Assembly (NCBI GenBank): GCA_003640385.1
Contig: RCAB01000141.1
Coordinates: 1-64,000 of the forward strand
Length of the DNA stretch: 64,000 nt
Source of the DNA: Setaria digitata
Lineage: Eukaryota > Nematoda > Chromadorea > Rhabditida > Setariidae
Reading direction: 5' to 3'
This document shows positions 37,801-49,300 of this stretch, one piece after another. Position numbers and translations under genes: made by a program. The notes beneath the pieces are model-generated. The model saw only the letters and a list, made by a program, of their open reading frames with translations. It was not told where the DNA came from and ran no database searches. The first letter of the stretch is position 1; each line of letters begins with the position of its first letter.

Positions 37801-40800
37801 TTTTTTTTTAACAGATATTTTACGAAGTTTGTCCGGAAACAACTCGTTCATTTGTACATTATCCGCAAACAGTTACTGGTGCTGAAGCTCATTCAATAAT
37901 TGCTGTTAATGGTAAATGTGTTCCAAATGCTTCACCTATTGGTATATATATATATATATTTGTTTTCGTTTTCATTTTGCATTTTTCTTACTTTTTATTT
38001 AATTATCTGTTAAGGATACTGCCTGATAAGGGATATGATAATGAATTGAAATATAAAAAAACCACCTAAGTACTGACTGATAAGGCATGTGATTAGCAAT
38101 TGAAATGTAATGAAAATTTCAGGTAATATTAAACAGCCAACATATGTTTGTAAGGCAACAGGTTCTTGGGATATGGTAAATGGAGAATGCCATTGTAACA
38201 AAGGTCACGCATCATCCACAAAATTTAATACTTGTACTGGTAAGTGAAGTTACTTTGAATTTTAATTAGCCAAAAAGGAAGGCATGATTAGTTGGTGTGT
38301 TTTTAAATGCTAATTAGTTAAGTCATTTAAATTTTGTTTCAAAAGAAAGGAAACTGATATCTTCTTGATGGTAACTGATAAGTGGATAGTATATTTTTTA
38401 GGCACTCACTGATAAAATAGTTAGAATTTCGTTTTTAAAAAAAAAAAAAAAAAAGAATTGAAGATCAAATAAGCAATTTGTCTTTTTAATTATAATTAAA
38501 CCAGTTGAATGATATGAGATAGTTTTCTTGATCTTATCGTGAATAATTAATTTCCGTAATAGTTGAATTAATGAGATAATTTGTAATGATAAATTCATCA
38601 AATACTAGATTGTTTTAATAATGTCGAAAAAAAAAAATTGTTTTTTTATTCTCATTCAGATAATTTCACTTCTTTTTGAGCATTTTTTTTTCTTTTTGAA
38701 TTTAAAGTGATAAAGTGATAATCATTAATCATATTAATGATGTTTGATTTTGTTATTGGGTAGTATTAGTGAGAGAAGCGAAGTATATCCTCATTAAGTC
38801 CTTCACAAATGACCTGATAATAGCTCCTCCGGTTCCCTCAAATGTGTTTCTTGGCCCATTTCCTGAATGAAAAAGAAATAAATAAATGTGTAAATTTGAG
38901 ATGTGAAGGACAGGCTGAAGCTGATGAGATGGGACAAGTTCCTCAGAAACTTCGAAGGTTATTAGTGTTAATGATCCCGAACTCTTCCTCAAGGATATAG
39001 TAATAATATTGGTGGATACAATAAAATATAATTTCTATTATTCATCTCATGATCGCGTTCATTATTTATTTCATTTCTAAAATAAGCTATATGATATGCA
39101 TAATTATCGTAATTTCTGAAGTGATCCTTATCAGTAAAATTAAAGATCAAAATGAGATATTTAATAAAAAAGATTTTTATAATTGGTGAAAATTAGTATC
39201 GGACATAGTTAAATTAAAGGGAATGAATGTTTTCTTTGTATGTGTGAAAAGAAAAATGTTAATGTTGCTGATCGCGTTTACATTTAATAATGTTATTTGA
39301 TAGTTTAATTAAAAAATGATTTTTTCTTTTTCCTCCTACCTCCCTAAAGAAGTATGAAAGATGAATATGGGACTGGGAAATGAAATGGGAGAACGCGGGG
39401 GAGATATTTTGAGGTATAATAAGAGGTGGAAAGATCGTTATGTAATGGTGTGGGAAAAGTGGTGAAAGAGGAAAGGGAAAAAAAAAATAAAAGAAACTCG
39501 AAACTGTTAATAGAATTTCAAAATTCAAATTCGTAAGCTTCAAGAAAAATTTATATTTATAGCAGTTTTTTTTTTTCTCTCTCTCTCTCTCTTTTAATGC
39601 TTTCTTTTCCCATTTGATCAGTAAATTTTTAATTATTTTACAATATAATATACAATATAATATTTTCGTTTATTGAAATTATCGAATGAAAAATTAAAGT
39701 AATAAAAAATTGCACTTTGTGTTTGATTATTTGATTTTTGGAAGTGTTTATTTATTTATTTTTATTTGTTTTCTTTTTTTAATATTAAATCAAACATTTT
39801 CGTCTTTTTCATGGTGATATATTTGATTTGATTTAATTATTCAACAGTAAATGAAATTCTCCTCCTTCCTCGTCCGTTCTTTTAAATGGTCTTTTTAAAG
39901 ATTTTTCGAGTATATTGCAATTTATAGTTCTTTTGAGAATTATCAGTCCTTTAAATTCATTTCTTAATATCCTAAGATAGGCTCAATTTCAGTTAAAATT
40001 GCGATTTTACGAAAAATAAAAACAAAATTAAATTCGAAAAAATAGAAATAATTAAGGTGTGTTATAAAAAATTGAAATAAAAAGTTCTTTTCTAAATGAG
40101 AAACGATACAAATCAATCGAGAAAAAAAAAAAAAGAAAAACGAAGCTTTTAGGAAATCACTGAATAGATTAGAATTGATATTATCAGTTATATGATAAAT
40201 AAATTCATTAAATACGCAATGAATATTGAAATTTGCAGTCAAATTTATCAGTGACATTTACTGAAGGCTTTTTTTTTTTTTTTTCACTCACTATTATATA
40301 ATTCAATTAAATTTATCACAAAAAGTTTCCATTTTCAATCAGTGAAACCTTTACTGTGTCAATGTAAAAATGATTGTTTTTCGATGGTAGTCAAATACAA
40401 TTAGTTAATCATTTCCAAGTCAGTGGACATTTCTGACATGCAAATATTGCCAATAATTACTTTTACGTTAATAATCGAATAATTGAATGTTTGTATGTAA
40501 ACAAAATCAACAAGCAATCAGCAAATAGTTTGACAACTTCATCAAAATGTAAAGGGATGAGTAAATATTCAGAAAAAAAAAAGTGAAAAATTAAGAAATG
40601 AATTGTATATTTCTATTGTTTTATGTTATTTTATCAATATGTTCACTTTAGGGATGATATTGTTTTTTTTTTTTTTTTTTTCTATTAAATTTAATATTTT
40701 GATTCTAATAGTGGATATAAATATGACTGGTATAAAATTTCATTGTCGTATTTCCCAAATTAACATTATGAATTAATTAATTTCTGAATTTGATGATTTC

Positions 40801-42502
40801 GATGCAACACCACCAATAGATATTTGATAAGTTAGACTATTCCTTGAAAGGATAGAACAGTCATCTAAGTGATAATATAACTTATTCATTCACGAATTCT
40901 TCACTAATTCACTAATAGCTTAAAATTTTTCCTAAATTTCCCACCGATTAATTAATTATATTAATTTATTGTATCTCATTTAATTTGCAAATAATTTTTT
41001 ATCAAAATAATCAGTGGATTAAACAGTGATAGCATAAACGGTTTCGTTCAGATAGACTTTAAAATGGAAGTCATTTTCGAATATTTGAAATTTTTCAGAG
41101 AACAAAATTTGTATGTTAATTACTTAATTACTGTTGATATATTGCATATTATTCTTCGTGATGCATTCATTTATAACTAATTAATATAATTTGATCTATT
41201 ATTTGAAGTATTATAAATTGAAATAGGCTGGATGGAAAGCATTGTTTGCTTAGTAATAGCCATAAAAACACCGACACATTGGTCTTAAACCAGTTGTCTT
41301 GCTTTGCTAAATGATATTTCGATTTAAGCTTAGAGTTAGACTTAGACTGTTCCTCTTTAGCATTCATTAAATTAATCGAGGAATTATTTACTTCGACACA
41401 TAAATTAGCATTATTTAACAGATGCGCCAATACTTTTGCCAGAGCGGAAGGAGGACGAGAGGGGGTTGTATATGCTTGTGGGGATGTAGAAAAGTGTGTG
41501 TTTGTGTTTGTTTTTTACGTGTTTTGTGACGTAATCTACGTAAAACAAGGGACGTAAAACATATCTGAATTTTTTTTTTTTTTTTTGGCATACGAGTTGA
41601 TTTATTTAGTTCTTCTTTTGGTTAACTTATCGGAATGTATCATGTTAATTTGATTCTTAGTGATAATCAGTTGAAATACTCCGTTTTTTTTTGTAGTTAA
41701 ATGATTAGATTAATTAAAGATCCGATAAAAATTCAATCTATAAAAGATAAAATGCATTGAATTTGTGTTTTTTTGATTGTCCTTGGAGTATTACTCATTT
41801 ATAGCGGCATTTCTTTGTAATTTTTGACACATCATTAATTACCGATCCATTAATTTGACCGGACATGACCTTATCCTGGCATAGGCTAACCTTATCGATG
41901 TGAACTAATCAGAAATTATATATATATATATATAATTAATCTTGAGAGATTAGGAAAACATTTTAATATTTCTTATTTCCTCCATTTTTTCATCATTTTG
42001 ATTGAAATTTAGAAAAATTTCTCGTACAATTATCAGTTTACATTAATTTTGTCTTTTTTCTTGGATAAAATCATTTCCGACTTTTTGCAAAAAATCATCA
42101 AGAAAAAATGAAGTGAGGGATTAATTCAGATTGTTACAAAGGCAGGCCATTTATCATAATTTCTAGGTAACACAACGCTAGCAAATAATAAGTTGCCAAA
42201 TCTTAGACCTAGTAAAAATGAAACTAAGAGATGTAAGGGACAGGAAAGAAATTAATAGAATGACTAGTTTGTTAGCAAAAATCAGTCCAGCAGTGTGAGA
42301 ATGAAATGCTATGGGAAGAAACTGAAAACGATCGTAAGAAAAACTTGTGAAATAGTAAAAATTGCTTCATTTTATTGTTTTGAAAGAAAAAAAAGAAGTT
42401 ATTTTTCTCTCTCTCTCTTTTTTTGATGAGAGTTATGAGCGACAAAAGAGCATCAAATATTGTTAATTGTACATTTATAGGCATATGAAAAAATGGAAAT
42501 TA

Positions 42503-42533
<31 letters not shown>

Positions 42534-43352
42534 GGGGGGGGGGGGGGGGGGATCCTGTCNTAGAAGGCATTCTGACTAGTATTTAAGTCTGAAATAGTCC
42601 AATTTATTTTTGGTAATTTCGAAAATTTGACAGATATGAGAATTTACTTAATTGTGCTAAGCAGAGAAATTTCATTTGTTTCGAAAAATCTTATCAGCTT
42701 TATATCAGAGATGATAAAAATATGTTAGCTAAATACAACACGAATAAAGCACATATCTTTAATATTTTAGTTATGTTAGGGAGATAGTATTATTAATCCT
42801 GGAATCAAATTAACATAATTCGGTTTTTGAGGCAATACTATCCTGCAGATTCGGTAGTTTTTGGTTATTAAAGGAATAATACCATATCTCACAGATCCAA
42901 TAGTATCTTTTAGTTATTATCAATATACTACTAATTTTGACTAATTCACTATCATTATTTTAGCCTGTTCTGCTGAATCGTATAAAGCAAATAGTGGCTT
43001 GGGTGATTGTGAGCCATGTCCACCAAATAGTAATACTCCAAATATCGGTAGTGTGGAATGTCAATGTGATGTCGGGTACTATCGGGCCGAAGATGAAGGA
43101 CCGGAATTTTCCTGTACACGTGAGTTGTTATACAGTATGATTGTAAGAAATTAGATAAAGATGAGAATATTTCTTGTATCACAATTTTTTTTTTTTTTTT
43201 TTTTAGGATTTATTTATAAAAAGAAAAAAAAAATGCTAATTTTAAATCTGTTAATGAAATGCTTTTCAGTTTTTATTTTCATTCAAATACAAAAGTGATC
43301 GGTTTCTTTTTTCTTTTTTTTGTTTAAAAAGGCACTTCTTTGAAGAGAGAGA

Positions 43353-43386
<34 letters not shown>

Positions 43387-46300
43387 AAGAGATTTAAGAA
43401 AAGAATGAATAATTAAATCTCCAGAGCCACCATCAAAGCCATCGCATGTTACGGTAGTACGAGTTGATGAAACATCAGCAGTCATTGAATGGGATGAGCC
43501 AATGATGCTTGGTGGACGAAAGGTTAATGGAAAATGATTTCTAAAATTTATTTATTTTAAATATTCAAAGAATTCAAACAAATTAGATGAAGAAGAAATG
43601 TTTGGGAGAAAAAGAAAATTATTATTTTTTTTTTTTAATATAATTAATATATAAATTTCCATATATTAATTATTTTTAAAAAAATTTTATATGAATATTT
43701 CTCATTTACTTAGCACATGATTTATGCATACACTTTTAAATATACAAATGATCTCCAATAAAATGATATACAATATGCATTTTAGTTTTTCATTTTATTA
43801 AAATTATTTATTTTATTATTTTTTTTTTTTATTTCATTAATTTTGATATTTATTTTATTTTATTTATTTTTCAAATATTGATTGATTATTATTTTTCCAT
43901 TATCATCAAAAATTGCTACTTCAATTTTACTCATTTGTATAATTTTACAATTTCAGGAATTATGGTATCGTTATCAGTGTTCGGAATGTCCATCATCAAC
44001 GATAGCACATCCATCAAGCAATACATTCACAACACAGAGATTAGAATTAACCGCTTTAAAAGCTGGTTACACTTATACGGTGTTAATTTTTGCAGAAAAT
44101 AAAGTTTCAAAAATGAATTCAGCTGTCAACCAATATGCTTTGGTTGAATTTACGACACGGTAATTTCTTTTTTTCTCTCTCTCTCTCTCTCAGTTTCATT
44201 TTCGGTATTGAAGATGAAGTTAAACTATTTGATGCTGTATGTCAAATTATATAAATCATAATAATTGATCGGAGTTAACAGAGTAAAATTAGTGCTATTT
44301 TGATAAGTAATTTTATCTACTATAAGCTAAAAGAGTGGTAGAAAGTGACAAAAATTGAAAATATGTAATTCTAGGGCTATGGTACCAACTGTAATTAGTG
44401 GCTTACGAATCGAAGGTGTTCAAGAAAATGGCGTAACTATTGCATGGAAACCAATGGGTACCATTGAAAAGGAGCTCTCCTATGAAGTTAGTTAAAATTT
44501 TTTTTTTTTTTTTTTATGAAAAATAGTTCGAAATTTGAATATTTAGTGCTTCATCTCTTTTTTTTTTTTTCATCTCTTTTTGTTCGTCAACTCATTTAAT
44601 TGTTTAATTTTTCAGATTGAATCATTGCATAATGATTCGTCTACAGTCATTGAAACTGTACGCACCTATCATACCTTTGAGAGCTTGAAACCACAATTTA
44701 TGTACTCATTTAGGGTATGTTCATATATTGCATTATATATTTGGAATTGAATTTTTTGAAATTCGCAGAAAAGTTTTATTAAGTTTTACTTTGCTTCATA
44801 TGTTTGTTTAGCAGTGATAATATTGGCTTGTACGTGATGAAAATAAATAATATAAAATATTAAGTTTCATTTTATTAGTATGAAAAGGAAAAATCGTCAA
44901 GTCAAGCCATTCTTATTTAAATTTTAGTTTCCATTTAAAAAAAAAAAAGAAAAAAAAAAAAAAAGACCATTAATTATAAATACAGGTGCGTATAGTCAGT
45001 GAGTATGGCCATGGTGCTTGGAGTGAGCCGTTATGGTATCAGCCTGGCCGTGGCTTACCAATTGAGCCAATGAATGAAGATGGATATATGCATAATAATA
45101 GCATCGTGTAGGTTAACATCTATATTTTAATTTTATTTTGCATTCTTTTTTTTTTTTTTTTTTTCCCTCCCCAAATTTTCTAGTTTATTGAAATGATTTT
45201 GCAGTGATTTACATTGGTCATCTCCTGGGCCACCTTTATGGGTTTGGATTTTATTAATTAGTGCCTTTCTGATAATTCTTCTATTCACATTGCTTATTTG
45301 TTTACGACAAAATCAAACGCGAAAACGATTGAGCGATTGTGATGGTATTGATTCCTACAAAAATGGTATTTTTTCATTTTTATAATTTCAAAGTACAAAA
45401 AAAAAAAAAAAAAATCATTAAAAATTTGTCCGTAATATTAGAATCATATCTTCATTAAAATGTCAGTATTAAAAAAAAAAAAAAAAAAGATTGCTTATTT
45501 AATTAGTAATCCAATTATCTTATTTGCTAATTGTTTGTATATTTATTCTGCAGATAAGCACATTAAATCATCTGTGCTTACTTTTTTTTTTTCCTTTCAA
45601 ATTAAATGTTGTGTCTTTTTACTAAGTTCCATTGCAAATAATTCTAATAATTAGAAATTTCTATGTTCTGCTTTGTTTTCAGTTCGGCGTTATTCTTATT
45701 CTTATGGTAGGCAATCTCACTGGGAGTGATTCTTCTTCTGTTCTAGTTTTTTTTCTTTTTTTTTTTTTTTTTTTCACATATTTATAAAAATGCTTTTGTG
45801 CGATTGTTGTCTTGGCTAGCTCACATTAATAATGGGATAATTGTGAATTTTCTTTTAGAATTAAATAGCTTAAAAGCCCGAAATTTTTGTTCTTAAGGTA
45901 TTTCCAAAACAGTTAAAATTTCATTATGCATTATTGACGGATTTTTTTTTTTTTTTTTTTTTGAGGTTTAACTAGCAATGAATCTTATCTGCTAGGTAGA
46001 TATTTATTTAATTACATAAGTGCAATATAAATAAAGTTGGTAGCATGTATAATCATTTCTTTACGCATGTTTTGCTATTTTGAAATTTTTCGTTTCAAAA
46101 TGATTGTTGGTTGTTTATAATTTGAAAATATATTTGCGAAATTTTATTCTTTGCTCTATTTACAGGTACATTAACGCCAGATTTTGCTATATCAAATGCT
46201 CAAGGTCCAGTACAAAATTTGTTTCGTGGAAAATGTTAGCTCGTTTGTGATGATTATTCAATTAGATATTAGCAATAGGCCCTTAGTCTAATCGTTTTTA

Positions 46301-49300
46301 TTGCAGTCATTTTGTAATTACAATCAGCAAGATTATATTTTTTGTTTCCTTTTTGGATTCTTCAGTGAGTGCACCGCTAATAAATTATGGTTCATCGCAG
46401 TCCACTAATTATGGTGAAGCTAGTCGTTTTAAGCCGTATGTCGATCCGGCAGCCTATGAAGATCCTAATCAGGCAAGTCACTTATGGTATAATTAATAAT
46501 TTGATTTCAGAAATTCTTTCACGAAGCAATGATTCGAAGAATTTTTATTTTTTCAAAAAATTTAGTTGTTTTTTTTTTTCTTTTGTACATACTTTTAATT
46601 ATTATTTTTCGAAATTCCGATCAAAATTTTTTTGATTTATGAAATTACAGTGAGACATTTCTTTTAGGCTTTATCAGAGTTTACAAATGATGTTGACCCA
46701 GCACTGATACGTATCACAGAAATTATTGGAAGTGGTGAATTTGGTGAAGTTTGTAAAGGTGTCTTGCAGCCATCGTTTAGAATAACGTCGTCTGATATCA
46801 GCCAGGTAGTAACTAGCAGTTTTGTTTTTTAAATTTTACTATCCAAATATAGAAAAAAAAAAAAAGGAAATGAAAGTTCTGCTATGTTTTACATGTCAGA
46901 TATGATAAAATAAAAGAAAAAAGTGGAAAAATTACATTTTAAATTTTAACGAAAGAATTGATTAACATTCTTTCAAATATCTAGGGGAAATCTCAGTTAT
47001 TTTACTCAGTTATGATTTTTTGTTCCATCTAATTTTTTGATTTGAAATTTCTGCAGGTTCAGACAGTTGCTATAAAAACACTGAAGCCAGGGAGCAGTGA
47101 TAAGGCAAAGGGTGATTTCCTGATGGAAGCATCAATTATGGGACAGTTCGCTCATGAAAATGTTATACGGCTAATTGGTGTTGTAACGAAAAACGAACCT
47201 GTAATTTTTGTATCTTGAAGAATTTGATGTTTTCTTTCGAAATGAACTATGGAAATGTTAAAGGAAATGGAAATTCAGACATTTAGATATTTCAAAAATT
47301 TTATCACTTTTAATTTTTCATTAATGAATCGTTTTTAGATTATGATTGTAATTGAGTACATGGAAAATGGATCATTGGATCAATTTTTACGGAAGAATGA
47401 TAATGGAGTTCTAGAATTAGTACAAATTATCGATATGTTACGAGGAATATCGGCCGGAATGAAATATCTCACCGAAAAAGGCTTCGTGCATAGGGTAATC
47501 TTATAGCATTTTTAGAATTTTAATTTAGAAAGAGCGTTTTTAGGGGAAAGGAAATTTGTAATATTGAAATTATTTTAAACACTCTATCTCTTTTTTTTTT
47601 TTTTTTTTTCAGGATTTAGCAGCCCGAAATGTGTTGGTAGACTCTAATTTGTTGTGTAAAATTGCTGATTTTGGATTAAGTCGAGGCTTGGAAGGTTCTG
47701 TTGAGCAGGAATATACAACAAATGGTGGCAAAATACCAGTACGTTGGACAGCTCCTGAAGCTATTACGCACCGGAAATTCACCGCCGCATCAGATGTTTG
47801 GAGCTTTGGCGTTGTCATGTGGGAGGTCAAAATAAAATTTTATTTTTTGAAATTCATTCATTGTTTTATTAGTGTTACAATTGAAGTATGCTAGCATCCT
47901 ATGTAATATAGTTTAGATATGAAGATATTTATACTGTACCTTAGATTTAATTATGGTAATGTAATATCTTTACTGTTACGAAAACTTCTGATGATTCAGT
48001 TTTCGTTAATATCAGTTACCCTGTTTAGTTGGTTAGAAAAAAAAAGACTGAAAACTGAAAACTTCTGATGGTTCAGTTTTCGTCATATTTGATTACTGCA
48101 TTTCTTTATAGGTTTGTTCATTTGGTGAACGACCATATTGGGATTGGACAAATCAGAAAGTTATCAGTGAAATAACATTAGGATATCGTTTACCTGCTCC
48201 AATGGATACACCTGGATCATTACATAATTTAATGTTGCAATGTTGGCATATTGATCGGCATAAAAGACCAACTTTTGCACAAATCCTTGAAATTCTCGAA
48301 GAATATGTTCGTCAGCCAGAGCTAGTTTATAGTGATGGTATTTTTATGGGAAATACTCCAACAGCAAAGTAAGTCTGACGGTACTGATAAGAGTGATTAT
48401 CTTGCTGACAGTAATAATTGTGAAATTGATAGTTGATTAGATTTCATGGAAATATGATATTTTAAGAAATTTGAATAAAGATGTAAATGCAAAATATTGT
48501 TATCCTTCATTTGAAGTGATCTGAATCTACTTCAAAATGATATCATTTTTCGGATTTCCTTTTTGGAAAAATGCGAAAGTAATCGTCACGTAGTCTTTTT
48601 TCTCAAGAAATATAACTAAGTAAAAAGAAAATAAAAGAATTTGCGAATATCAAACAGTTTTAGTGTTGGTTTCTCAACGTTTGGTACGCTTCCACGTTCA
48701 ATTGATGCAGGAACTTCAACATTGTCACAACTTTCGTTGAATGAATTCTTGAAACGGATTGGATTAGGTCATTGTTCAGCAAAACTTAATATGGCTGGTG
48801 TTAGTCGGGTTTCGGATTTGGTACGTCTTGGACATATTGATTTACTTAGCTACGGGTTAATCGCAGACGAAGTACAGATAATACGAAATGCTTTGAAAAG
48901 GTAATTTACAATTTTAATCCAATTGCTAAAATGATCTGTAGTTGAAATTCCAGATCTAAGTTGGACTGTGTTGAGAAATAAAATGAAGTTGAAATATAAA
49001 ATTATAATGAAATAATCGAAACAGTAATTGATAATCCTAGAAATATACCAGAATGTAAAAATAGTGATTTGTGATATTTGGGTATTCAGTGGAAGAAAAT
49101 TAATAGCTGTAGAGGAACTTCAGTTCAGCAGAAGTATTCAGTATTAAGTAAGGTTCATCCATCTAACATGAAGATTTCATTAAATTGAACTAAATTATAC
49201 TTATTTTAGGCCAGCTCCGATTGCCACAATGCAGCATGCAAGAAATCGTTCAGATCACCAGCGTATGCCAACATATCATTTCACTTCACAACCTCGTCCA

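Larger units (their letters stand above)
37815..43119 (+). other. vab-1: vab-1 exons for the cysteine-rich (sushi/EGF-like) region
   Basis: Exons 37815-37941, 38123-38239 and 42964-43119. They read FYEVCPETT, then [11 protein letters not shown], a [16 protein letters not shown] segment, a CEPCPPNS motif and [11 protein letters not shown], the usual Eph Cys pattern ending just before CTQPPSKP at the first FN3. Introns of 2.9 kb (before) and 4.7 kb (42963 side) surround them and carry the G-tract junctions and several antisense open frames. Confidence 0.9.

Noticed and set aside
38753..38992. 79-codon minus-strand and 54-codon plus-strand frames in a vab-1 intron
   Set aside because: Composition is slightly protein-like but neither has compatible splice sites or a recognisable domain; both frames being open reflects lower AT content.
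43878..44102. Alternative frame across the FN3 exon at 43957-44159
   Set aside because: Out-of-frame shadow of the FN3-encoding exon.
47609..47830. Minus-strand frame opposite the kinase HRD/DFG exon
   Set aside because: Antisense shadow of a strongly conserved kinase exon.
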